Positions 6,561 to 12,469 of a stretch of 12,555 nucleotides of DNA are shown in pieces (position 1 is the first letter of the stretch; each line of letters starts with the position of its first letter). The position numbers were made by a program, and so were the translations under genes. Under the pieces are notes generated by a model that saw nothing but the letters and a program-made list of their open reading frames with translations, ran no database searches and was not told the DNA's origin. The stretch is from Desulfovibrionaceae bacterium (GTDB lineage: Bacteria; Pseudomonadota; Gammaproteobacteria; Burkholderiales; Burkholderiaceae_C): contig WRJY01000298.1 of assembly GCA_009778355.1 (NCBI GenBank), positions 1-12,555 on the forward strand, written 5' to 3'.

Positions 6561-6584
6561 TTGCAGGGGACAGTTCCCCTGCAA
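6561..6584. other. Perfect 10-bp inverted repeat hairpin
   Basis: TTGCAGGGGA (6561-6570) and TCCCCTGCAA (6575-6584) are exact reverse complements around a CAGT loop. No U run follows on either strand. It could be a REP-like unit, a remnant of a mobile element end, or an insulator between the divergent genes. Confidence 0.5.
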
Positions 6585-6755
6585 ATTCCGACGCGGTTGT
6601 GACTCATGGGCGCCAAGCCAGGCGTTGCCCACGGCGGCCAGTTGTTCATCTCTCGCCAGAGGACTCGAATTGCCGGGGTCAACAAAGCTTGACCGGAGAG
6701 TTTTGGGCATCATCGTTAGCCGACAATGAATTCGATAAAGATGAGGCGCGGACCA

Positions 6756-6778
6756 GCATCAGAATTGCGGCCTGATGC
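6756..6778. promoter_or_regulatory. Dyad upstream of the acyl-CoA synthetase, possible operator
   Basis: GCATCAG (6756-6762) and CTGATGC (6772-6778) are a perfect 7-bp inverted repeat with a 9-bp spacer, 27 bp before the chosen start codon. Size and position suit a dimeric repressor, but no known site is matched. An in-frame ATG at 6775 lies inside the right arm, which argues against that ATG being the start. Confidence 0.3.
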
Positions 6779-6804
6779 AACACACAACGAACGGAGACAA
6801 GACG

Positions 6805-8331
6805 ATGAATCTTTTCACGCTGCTTGAACGCACGGCGCGGCGCTGGCCGCAAGCGGGCGCGGTTTTCAGCGGTACGCAATGCCTGCAAAGCTGGGCGCGG
6901 CTGCATGAACGCGCGCTGCGGCTGGCCGGGGCCTTGGGCGCTGGAGGTGATCCGGGCGATCCGCCGCGGCGGGTTGCCATCGCCAGCGAGAACTGCCCCG
7001 AATACCTGGAACTGATGTTCGGCGCCTGGGCAGCAGGCGCGGCAGTGGCGCCGCTGAACTACAAGCTGCACCCGCGCGAAATGGCCGACATCGCCAGCGA
7101 CGCCGAGCCGTCACTGCTGTTCGCGTCAAAAACACTGGCGCCCGGGCTGCGCGATACGCTGCCACCCGCGTGGAGCAAGCACGTGGTGACCATCGGCAGC
7201 GCGGAATACGAAGCGCTCTTTCGGTCTGCACCCGCCCTCCCCCGCGACACCAGGCCCGAAACGCTGGCCTGGCTGTTCTATACCAGCGGCACCACGGGCC
7301 GCAGCAAGGGCGCGATGCTGACGCACCGCAACCTGATGGCGAGCACGCTGTCTCACTTGGCCGACGTGGAGGCCATCGACGAAGGTTGTAGCCAGATTCA
7401 CGCCGCGCCCATGTCGCATGGATCGGGGCTTTACATCCCGGCTTACGTGGCGCGCGGGGCCCGTCAGGTCATCCCGGCTTCGGCTGGCTTCGAGCCTGGA
7501 GCGTTCCTGGATTTGTGCGACGCCCATCCAGGCTGCGGCGCATTCCTGGCGCCAACCATGGTGCAGCGCCTGCGCGTGACCGTTGAGGCCGCCGGCAGGG
7601 GCCGTCCGCGCGGCCTGCGCACCATCATCTACGGCGGCGGCCCGATGTATGTAGAGGAGTTGAACAAGTCGCTGGCGGCGTTCGGGCAAGTCTTTGTGCA
7701 AATCTACGGCCAGGGCGAATCGCCCATGACGATCACCTGGTTGCGGCGCGCCGATCACGCGCTGGGCAATGCCGCGCTGCTGGGTTCAGTCGGCACGGCG
7801 CGCACCGGCATGCGGGTGCGCGTGGTCGGCGAGGACGGGCGCGACCTGCCTGCCGGCGCCACCGGCGAGGTCATCTGCCAAGGCGACGCCGTGATGGCCG
7901 GTTACTGGCGCAACCCCGAGGCAACGGCTGAAACGCTGCGCGATGGCTGGCTGCACACCGGTGACATGGGTTCGCTGGACGAGCACGGCTACCTCACGCT
8001 GCGCGACCGCAGCAAGGACGTCATCATCAGCGGCGGCTCCAACATCTACCCGCGCGAGGTGGAAGAAGCTTTGCTCGCTCATCATGCCGTTGCCGAGGCC
8101 TGCGTAGTCGGGATACCCGATGCCGAATGGGGCGAAACCGTTGCGGCTTTCGTGGTCACGACGGCGGGCAAGACCGTGAGCGAGCGCGAGCTGGATGCCC
8201 ACTGTCTGAACCGCATCGCCCGCTTCAAGCGACCCAAGCGCTACGTCTTTATCGACGCGCTACCCAAGAACAGTTACGGCAAAGTGCTCAAGCGCGTCTT
8301 ACGCGAGCGGCTGGCCATACAAGACACCTGA
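6805..8331 (+). CDS. AMP-forming acyl-CoA synthetase (ANL superfamily)
   Basis: This 508-residue enzyme should activate a carboxylic acid with ATP to an acyl-adenylate and then form the CoA thioester. Motifs in order: phosphate-binding loop TSGTTGRSKG (160-169), YGQGES (301-306, the acid/adenine motif), DGWLHTGD (380-387), the hinge region LRDRSKD (399-405) with GGSNIYPREVEE, and C-terminal NSYGKVLKR with catalytic lysine K493. All catalytic positions look intact. GGAG lies 8 nt before ATG 6805; the in-frame ATG 6775 has no such signal. The substrate is not evident. At 508 residues it is shorter than typical acetoacetyl-CoA synthetases (about 650), so a direct link to the AcxC-like neighbour is only suggested by position. 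Fatty, branched or aromatic acids are all possible. Confidence 0.88.
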   Translation: MNLFTLLERTARRWPQAGAVFSGTQCLQSWARLHERALRLAGALGAGGDPGDPPRRVAIASENCPEYLELMFGAWAAGAAVAPLNYKLHPREMADIASDAEPSLLFASKTLAPGLRDTLPPAWSKHVVTIGSAEYEALFRSAPALPRDTRPETLAWLFYTSGTTGRSKGAMLTHRNLMASTLSHLADVEAIDEGCSQIHAAPMSHGSGLYIPAYVARGARQVIPASAGFEPGAFLDLCDAHPGCGAFLAPTMVQRLRVTVEAAGRGRPRGLRTIIYGGGPMYVEELNKSLAAFGQVFVQIYGQGESPMTITWLRRADHALGNAALLGSVGTARTGMRVRVVGEDGRDLPAGATGEVICQGDAVMAGYWRNPEATAETLRDGWLHTGDMGSLDEHGYLTLRDRSKDVIISGGSNIYPREVEEALLAHHAVAEACVVGIPDAEWGETVAAFVVTTAGKTVSERELDAHCLNRIARFKRPKRYVFIDALPKNSYGKVLKRVLRERLAIQDT

Positions 8332-8341
8332 TCCGTCTGAA

Positions 8342-8373
8342 TTTCAAACGACCGGTCGAATCTCGAACGACCG
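8342..8373 (+). promoter_or_regulatory. Candidate enhancer-binding (UAS) region for the sigma-54 activator
   Basis: Two direct repeats, TTTCAAACGACCG (8342-8354) and TCTCGAACGACCG (8361-8373), are 19 bp apart, close to two helical turns. The first overlaps a perfect palindrome CGACCGGTCG (8349-8358), so there are three CGACCG half-sites in 25 bp. They lie about 115 bp upstream of the -24/-12 promoter at 8473-8488, a typical distance for activators such as AcoR/AcxR that work by DNA looping. The 9095-11095 regulator is the obvious candidate. This is position and pattern only. Confidence 0.5.
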
Positions 8374-8472
8374 CAAGCGCTGCCGGGGCTGTCTGCAGGT
8401 CTTGGTGAAAACCCCCGGGGCGTGTCGAAGAATCAAGCACTTGGCGCGCGTCCATCGACAAGGCGCGGCGTT

Positions 8473-8488
8473 TGGCATGGGCGTTGCT
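8473..8488 (+). promoter_or_regulatory. Sigma-54 (-24/-12) promoter for the AcxC-like gene
   Basis: TGGCAT-N5-TTGCT matches the RpoN consensus TGGCAC-N5-TTGCA at 9 of 11 defined positions. GG at 8474-8475 and GC at 8486-8487 have exactly the required spacing. The preceding base is T, also as in the consensus. Transcription would begin near 8499, about 95 nt before the AcxC-like ATG. A sigma-54 activator gene two genes along and the repeats upstream strengthen the call. Confidence 0.7.
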
Positions 8489-8592
8489 TGAAGGATCAGC
8501 GAAGCGGGCGACAGGCCAGCCTCCCTCGCCCGGTTCCCCTTCGCAACTCAGAACAGGAGACAAACGCTCAGGCGTTGCAAGCCAAGACCGGC

Positions 8593-8958
8593 ATGAAGGA
8601 CAAGATCGTGCTGCCGCTCGGCCCTCACCTGTACGTCGTGCAGGACACCCGCAGCAAGAAGTGGGAAACCAAGTGCGACTGCGGCCACAGTTTCGGCGAC
8701 TACCGCGAGAACTGGAAGTTGAACGCCATCGTCTATGTACGCGACACCAAGGACGCGATGAACGAGGTCTATCCCCACCTGATGTCGCCCGACACTCGGT
8801 GGCAGGTGTACCGCGAGTACTACTGCCCGCAGTGCGGCTGCATGCACGACATTGAAGCGCCCACGCCTTGGTACCCGGTGATCCACGACTTCGAGCCGGA
8901 CATTGATACTTTCTACAAGGAGTGGGTGAACCTGCCGCTGCCTGAACGGGTCGATTGA
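8593..8958 (+). CDS. acxC: Acetone carboxylase gamma-subunit-like protein, probably N-terminally truncated
   Basis: The 121-residue product matches my recollection of AcxC, the small zinc-binding subunit of acetone carboxylase (acetone + bicarbonate + ATP to acetoacetate). It starts MKDKIVLPLGPHLYVVQ, has a zinc-type CDCGHSFGDY knuckle and YYCPQCGC, then the family-typical APTPWYPVIHDFEPDID and a PLPERVD end. Full AcxC is about 168 residues; roughly the first 45 are missing. Similarity seems to extend slightly upstream of the ATG (QALQAK, resembling EILQER) and then stops abruptly near 8565. A good AGGAGA-CAAAC ribosome-binding context (8555-8565) lies there with no start codon after it. ATG 8593 itself has no Shine-Dalgarno. 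The frame is open back to 8422, but that lies upstream of the sigma-54 promoter. AcxA and AcxB are absent from the window, so this is probably a remnant and may be non-functional. Confidence 0.82.
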   Translation: MKDKIVLPLGPHLYVVQDTRSKKWETKCDCGHSFGDYRENWKLNAIVYVRDTKDAMNEVYPHLMSPDTRWQVYREYYCPQCGCMHDIEAPTPWYPVIHDFEPDIDTFYKEWVNLPLPERVD

Positions 8959-8973
8959 CTTCAAGCACGACTT

Positions 8974-8994
8974 CCTTCCCCCGGCTGGGGAAGG
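8974..8994. repeat. Short dispersed hairpin repeat, copy 2
   Basis: CCTTCCCC (8974-8981) pairs with GGGGAAGG (8987-8994) around a 5-nt loop, 15 bp after the stop of the AcxC-like gene. It shares its right arm and flank (GGGGAAGGAG) with the hairpin at 4724-4744. As it follows the gene end it may act as a 3' mRNA barrier, but no T tract follows. Confidence 0.55.
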
Positions 8995-9039
8995 AGCAGA
9001 TACCCCCAGCGCGGCAGTGGCCAGCATTCTGTGGTGCAA

Positions 9040-9051
9040 TCGTGCGCACGA
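9040..9051. promoter_or_regulatory. 12-bp perfect palindrome in the regulator leader
   Basis: TCGTGCGCACGA is a perfect palindrome 43 bp before the start codon of the sigma-54 activator gene. It could be an operator for autoregulation or for another regulator, but it does not resemble the CGACCG half-sites at 8342-8373. A GC-rich palindrome of this length could also be chance. Confidence 0.3.
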
Positions 9052-9094
9052 GACAAGCGGCCCCAGCCGGTGGCCGCCGGAAAAGGACACGCTC

Positions 9095-11095
9095 ATGGAC
9101 TTGCCAGCCCGTCAGATGTTCTCCGATCCCGCCAAGGAAGCGGCCGTCACCCATGCCTGGGAATCATTCCTCAGCGGCGCGCCGCATGAGCGGCCTGCCG
9201 ATATCCTGCGTTCGCTGGTGGACGTATCTTGGCAGCGTTGCCTGGAGGCGCAGGTCGATCCGCGCCGCCGCCGCGGCCCGCAGCCGCTGTCGGCGCAAGA
9301 CCTCTCCCTGCTATGCGAGCGCCAGCGCGACCTGATGCAAGCCAGCGCGCCGGTAATGGCCAGCGCGCGCGACTTTCTGGTCGAAACCGGCACGCTGATG
9401 GCAGTCGCCGGCACCGACGGCACCATTCTGAACACCGAAGGCGACTGGCCCGCCATTGATTCCGCCGAAGCCATCCGCCTGGTGCCCGGCGCGCAATGGA
9501 CCGAAGGACTGTGCGGCACCAACGCCATTGGCACCGCGCTGGCGCTGGGGCAGCCAGTGCAGGTGCATTCCAGCGAGCACTTCTGCGAAGGCATCAAGCG
9601 CTGGACTTGCTCGGCCACCGTCATCCACGACCCGGCTGATGGAGAAGTAGCTGGCGTGCTCGATGTCTCGGGCCTGTCCGAGACTTACAGCCGGCATACC
9701 CTGGCGCTGGTGGTGGCCTCGGCCAGCCGTATCGAAAGCCGCCTGGCCATGATCCAGATGGAGCGGCGCTACCGCTTGCTCGACCGTGCCACCGGGCGCC
9801 TGACCACCGCCAGCGGCGACGGTGTGGTGCTGCTGGACTGGCGGGGCTTCCCGATCAAGCTCAACAAAGGCGGCCAGGCCGCCATGGTCGCCGCTGGCGC
9901 TGGCGCTTCATCGCTGGCAGCGCTGGGCCGCATTCCTGGCTTGGCGGCGGCGAGCCTGGGCCGCGATGTGCTGCCGGCCTGGATCCGCCCGGAATGGATC
10001 GAGCCGCTGGTCGAAAAAGGCGAACACCTCGGCACCCTGCTGGTAATTCCCGGCCAGCCGCAGCGCCTGCACATGCTGCCGCGCAGCGCGCCCAGCGCCG
10101 ATGCTTCCGGCGCGGCCCGTGAGACTTGTCCGGCCAGCGCGGCGGGGCAAGACGCCTTCACCGGCCTGGTGACCGAAGACCCAGCCGTGCTCGCCGCCAT
10201 GGCACGCGCGCGCCAACTGGCACGGGCGCGCGTGCCGGTACTGCTGCTGGGGGAAACCGGCGTCGGCAAGGAAGAATTCGCGCGCGGCATGCACACCGGC
10301 GGGCCATTCGTCGTGCTCAACTGCGGCGGCCTGTCGCGCGAGTTGCTCGCCAGCGAACTGTTCGGCTATGCCGAAGGCGCCTTCACTGGCGCGCGCAAAA
10401 GCGGCATGGTCGGCAAGATCGAGGCCGCGCACGGCGGCACGCTGTTCCTCGATGAAATCGGCGAAATGCCCGCCGACATGCAGCCGCACCTGCTGCGCGT
10501 GCTGGAGCAAGGCGAGATTTACCGTATCGGAGAAAACACGCCACGGCACGTCGATTTCCGTCTCATCGCCGCCACGCATCGCGACTTGCCGCAGCAGGCG
10601 CAGGCCGGCGTGTTCCGCATGGACCTGTACTACCGCATCGCCGTCACCACCTTGCGCATTCCGCCGCTGCGCCAGCGCAGCGGCGACGTGGCACTGCTGG
10701 CACGGCATTTCCTGGCCCACTTCCGGCAACTGCACGGCATCGGCCCCGGTACGATTGCTCCGCAGGCGCTGCAAGCTCTGGGCGCCTACGCTTGGCCGGG
10801 CAACGTGCGCGAGCTGCGCAGCGTCATCGAAGGCGCCGTCCTGCTCGACGAAGGACCGGTGCTCACATGCGCCTCGCTGCCGCCCGAAATCACCCAGACC
10901 GAGCCGCCGCCACCAACGCAGCCGCTGCAAGCCCTGGCCGCCGACGCAGTGCCCAGCATGGAGCAAGGCGAAACCCTGCTGATCCGCCACGCCATCGAAG
11001 CCAGCCACGGCAACCTGACCCAAGCCGCGCACCGCCTGAACATCGCCAAGAGCACGCTGTACGCCAAGATGAAACGCTACGGGCTGTCGCGTTAG
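9095..11095 (+). CDS. Sigma-54-dependent transcriptional activator, AcoR/AcxR type
   Basis: This 666-residue protein should bind upstream sites and use ATP to open RNA polymerase-sigma-54 complexes. Domains in order: an N-terminal AcoR-like segment, a GAF sensor domain (about 93-215, with WTEGLCGTNAIGTAL and HFCEGIKRWTCSA) and a short degenerate PAS-like stretch (about 228-330). The AAA+ domain has Walker A GETGVGK (386-392), GAFTGA (428-433, the sigma-54 contact loop), Walker B LFLDEIG (450-456) and PGNVREL. A Fis-type helix-turn-helix forms the last 31 residues (GNLTQAAHRLNIAKSTLYAK). All key residues are intact. AAAGGA lies 7 nt before ATG 9095, which decides the start; the frame is open to 9017 without similarity. 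AcoR-group activators sense acetoin, acetone or related small ligands. The adjacent AcxC-like gene and sigma-54 promoter favour an acetone/ketone regulator, but the ligand is inferred. Confidence 0.92.
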   Translation: MDLPARQMFSDPAKEAAVTHAWESFLSGAPHERPADILRSLVDVSWQRCLEAQVDPRRRRGPQPLSAQDLSLLCERQRDLMQASAPVMASARDFLVETGTLMAVAGTDGTILNTEGDWPAIDSAEAIRLVPGAQWTEGLCGTNAIGTALALGQPVQVHSSEHFCEGIKRWTCSATVIHDPADGEVAGVLDVSGLSETYSRHTLALVVASASRIESRLAMIQMERRYRLLDRATGRLTTASGDGVVLLDWRGFPIKLNKGGQAAMVAAGAGASSLAALGRIPGLAAASLGRDVLPAWIRPEWIEPLVEKGEHLGTLLVIPGQPQRLHMLPRSAPSADASGAARETCPASAAGQDAFTGLVTEDPAVLAAMARARQLARARVPVLLLGETGVGKEEFARGMHTGGPFVVLNCGGLSRELLASELFGYAEGAFTGARKSGMVGKIEAAHGGTLFLDEIGEMPADMQPHLLRVLEQGEIYRIGENTPRHVDFRLIAATHRDLPQQAQAGVFRMDLYYRIAVTTLRIPPLRQRSGDVALLARHFLAHFRQLHGIGPGTIAPQALQALGAYAWPGNVRELRSVIEGAVLLDEGPVLTCASLPPEITQTEPPPPTQPLQALAADAVPSMEQGETLLIRHAIEASHGNLTQAAHRLNIAKSTLYAKMKRYGLSR

Positions 11096-11132
11096 GAACC
11101 GTTTGACCTTGCCCTCGATTTCCGTATCCCAT

Positions 11133-11173
11133 AGCCAAGGCCAGACCGAGTGCTTGATCCTCTTGGGCTTTTT
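11133..11173 (+). terminator. Possible weak terminator of the activator gene
   Basis: AGCCAAG (11133-11139) can pair with CTTGGGCT (11162-11169) with one bulged base, followed by a T5 run ending at 11173. The loop is long (about 22 nt), so this is much weaker than the terminator at 3401-3428. Position 38 bp after the stop suits termination. Confidence 0.3.
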
Positions 11174-11184
11174 GTGTGATGTCC

Positions 11185-11261
11185 TGGTCGGGGTGAGAGG
11201 ATTCGAACCTCCGGCCTCTACGTCCCGAACGTAGCGCTCTACCAGGCTAAGCTACACCCCG
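11185..11261 (-). tRNA. tRNA-Pro (anticodon CGG)
   Basis: A complete 77-nt cloverleaf reads on the minus strand. Acceptor arms CGGGGTG and CACCCCG pair perfectly. The D-arm region follows as TAGCTTAGCCTGGTAGAGC. The anticodon stem CTACG/CGTAG closes loop TTCGGGA with anticodon CGG (plus-strand CCG at 11225-11227), and the T arm contains GGTTCGAATCC. Discriminator A and a genomically encoded CCA complete the 3' end (CCA at 11187-11185). It decodes CCG proline codons, frequent in this GC-rich genome. It lies 33 bp downstream of ispB on the same strand and may be processed from that transcript. tRNA 3' ends are common integration sites, and the accessory block lies on that side. Confidence 0.96.
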
Positions 11262-11276
11262 ATGGCATCCGTGCCA

Positions 11277-11298
11277 GTGATCCGCGAAAAAGGATCAC
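11277..11298 (-). other. Hairpin spanning the ispB stop codon, upstream of tRNA-Pro
   Basis: On the minus strand GTGATCC (11298-11292) and GGATCAC (11283-11277) form a perfect 7-bp stem. The 8-nt loop begins with T5, and the stem includes the ispB TGA. The Ts are in the loop and not after the stem, so it is not a normal terminator. It may mark an RNase processing point between ispB mRNA and the tRNA. Confidence 0.4.
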
Positions 11299-12278
11299 GA
11301 CCGCCGTTGCAGCAGTTGAGTCGCCAATTCTAGCAAACTGTCGGTGTATTCATTCTTCGGCAACATGCGCGCCGCGTCGATGGCGCGTTGGGCTTGGGCG
11401 GCGGCGGCGGCGCGCGTGCCCTCCAGCGCGCCGCAGCCGCGCACGATTTCAATGATGGCGGGCAATTCATCGGCGCTGCCGGTTTCGATGGCGCGCCGCA
11501 CGGTGGCCGCGCCATCGGGCGCCGCGGTCTGCATGGCCAGGATCAGGGGCAGCGTAGCCTTGCCCTCGCGCAAGTCGTCGCCCAGGTTCTTGCCCATCTC
11601 ATCCACGCTGCCGTCGTAGTCCAGCACGTCGTCGATGACCTGAAAGGCCGTGCCCAGCGACTGGCCGTACTCCGCGCAAGCCTGTTCGATCGCGGGCGCA
11701 GCGCCCGCCAGCACCGCGGCCAGGCGGCTGCTGGCCTCGAACAGCTTGGCGGTTTTGGAGCGGATCACGCGCAGATACCCGGCCTCGTCGAGCGAAGCGT
11801 CGTGCATGTTCATCAGTTGCAGCACCTCGCCCTCGGCGATGACGTTGGTGGCGTCGGCCAGGATTTGCATCACGCGCATGTTGTCGGTTTCGACCATCAT
11901 CTGGAAGGCGCGCGAATACAGAAAGTCGCCCACCAGCACGCTGGCCGGGTTGCCGAACACCTCGTTGGCGGTCGAGCGACCGCGGCGCAGGGTCGATTCG
12001 TCCACCACGTCGTCGTGCAACAGCGTCGCCGTGTGAATGAACTCCACCACCGCGGCCAGGTTGAAGCGGTGCGCGCTCTGGCAGCCCAGCGCGCCGCAGG
12101 TCAGCAGCAGCAGCATGGGGCGCAGCCGCTTGCCGCCAGCCGAGATGATGTAGCGCGCCACCTCGCCCACCAGCGGCACGCCGGAAGCGAGCCGGCGAGC
12201 GATGGCGGCATCCACTTGCCGCATGTCGGCGGCGGCAAGCGCAAAAGCGGGGCTGATGGGGGCGGGCGGTAAGGACAA
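11295..12278 (-). CDS. ispB: Trans-polyprenyl (octaprenyl) diphosphate synthase
   Basis: IspB extends farnesyl diphosphate with isopentenyl diphosphate to the side chain of ubiquinone. With the start chosen here it has 327 residues (E. coli 323). Family motifs: GGKRLRP (48-54), the first Asp-rich motif LLHDDVVDE (86-94), GDFLYSRAFQMM, EGEVLQL, KTAKLFEAS and the second Asp-rich motif FQVIDDVLDYDG (212-223). The frame is open to 12467 but includes promoter sequence. I chose TTG 12278 because AGGG lies 8 nt upstream and the peptide MSLPPAPISPAFALAAADM fits the family; the next in-frame ATG is at 12224. Chain length (C40) is inferred from taxonomy, not from the sequence. The gene is divergent from rplU, as usual in this group. 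Confidence 0.94.
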   Translation of the reverse strand: MSLPPAPISPAFALAAADMRQVDAAIARRLASGVPLVGEVARYIISAGGKRLRPMLLLLTCGALGCQSAHRFNLAAVVEFIHTATLLHDDVVDESTLRRGRSTANEVFGNPASVLVGDFLYSRAFQMMVETDNMRVMQILADATNVIAEGEVLQLMNMHDASLDEAGYLRVIRSKTAKLFEASSRLAAVLAGAAPAIEQACAEYGQSLGTAFQVIDDVLDYDGSVDEMGKNLGDDLREGKATLPLILAMQTAAPDGAATVRRAIETGSADELPAIIEIVRGCGALEGTRAAAAAQAQRAIDAARMLPKNEYTDSLLELATQLLQRRS

Positions 12279-12326
12279 GAGCAGTACCCTGGCGATGGGT
12301 GAGGCGCGCCGGGCGCGGCGTCGGGC

Positions 12327-12332
12327 ATTATA
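12327..12332 (-). promoter_or_regulatory. -10 element (TATAAT) for ispB
   Basis: A perfect TATAAT on the minus strand lies 48 bp before the ispB TTG start, giving a leader of about 40 nt. The -35 position is poor (CGGCTG). It sits in a short AT-rich break in GC-rich sequence. It rules out the longer ispB frame, which would begin upstream of the promoter. Confidence 0.55.
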
Positions 12333-12381
12333 GATTTGGCTTTTGCCGCCAGCCGCCTTTGCAGAGCGATGCGGATGCGAT

Positions 12382-12410
12382 TTGCCAGGGCGCGGCCAGG
12401 CTGCTATAAT
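12382..12410 (+). promoter_or_regulatory. Strong sigma-70 promoter for rplU
   Basis: TTGCCA (12382-12387) and TATAAT (12405-12410) are separated by exactly 17 bp, and TGC directly precedes TATAAT (extended -10). This is the best housekeeping promoter in the window, as expected for ribosomal protein genes. Transcription would start near 12417 with a leader of about 53 nt. Confidence 0.85.
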
Positions 12411-12424
12411 GCCCAGTTCCCCGG

Positions 12425-12443
12425 AAATTCGTCCAGGGAATTT
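12425..12443 (+). promoter_or_regulatory. Small hairpin in the rplU leader
   Basis: AAATTC (12425-12430) pairs with GAATTT (12438-12443) across a 7-nt loop, followed by TTC, within the predicted rplU 5' leader. It could take part in autoregulation or attenuation of the L21 operon, but it is short and AU-rich and no known leader motif is recognised. Confidence 0.25.
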
Positions 12444-12469
12444 TTCATTGGAAAAACGAGGTTTCACAC

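Larger units (their letters stand above)
6442..6804. other. 363-bp gap between coaBC and the acyl-CoA synthetase gene
   Basis: This divergent gap should carry promoters for both neighbours. The coaBC side holds the -10-like AATGTA/TACATT at 6449-6454. The middle holds a perfect hairpin (6561-6584) and the synthetase side a dyad (6756-6778). A TTGACC at 6689-6694 resembles a -35 but has no matching -10 at 16-18 bp. No sigma-54 type -24/-12 pair with correct spacing was found. A 78-codon minus-strand frame (6477-6713) has no ribosome binding site and no recognisable domain, so I do not call it a gene. Confidence 0.5.

Noticed and set aside
6656..6670. AGAGGACTCGAA, resembling part of the tRNA-Pro T arm (AGAGGATTCGAA)
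   Set aside because: The flanking bases do not form a T stem or acceptor stem and do not match the tRNA; too short to be an att duplicate.
6477..6713. 78-codon minus-strand frame in the coaBC upstream gap
   Set aside because: No Shine-Dalgarno, no domain, and it runs through the perfect 10-bp hairpin; coding is not supported.
6703..6720. Possible -24/-12 element before the synthetase (TTGGGCAT...GTTAGC)
   Set aside because: The GG-to-GC spacing is 13 or 14, not the required 12, and the -12 lacks TTGC.
8422..8592. N-terminal extension of the AcxC-like frame
   Set aside because: It contains the sigma-54 promoter, is rich in Arg/Pro/Ser unlike AcxC, and would start upstream of the predicted transcript.
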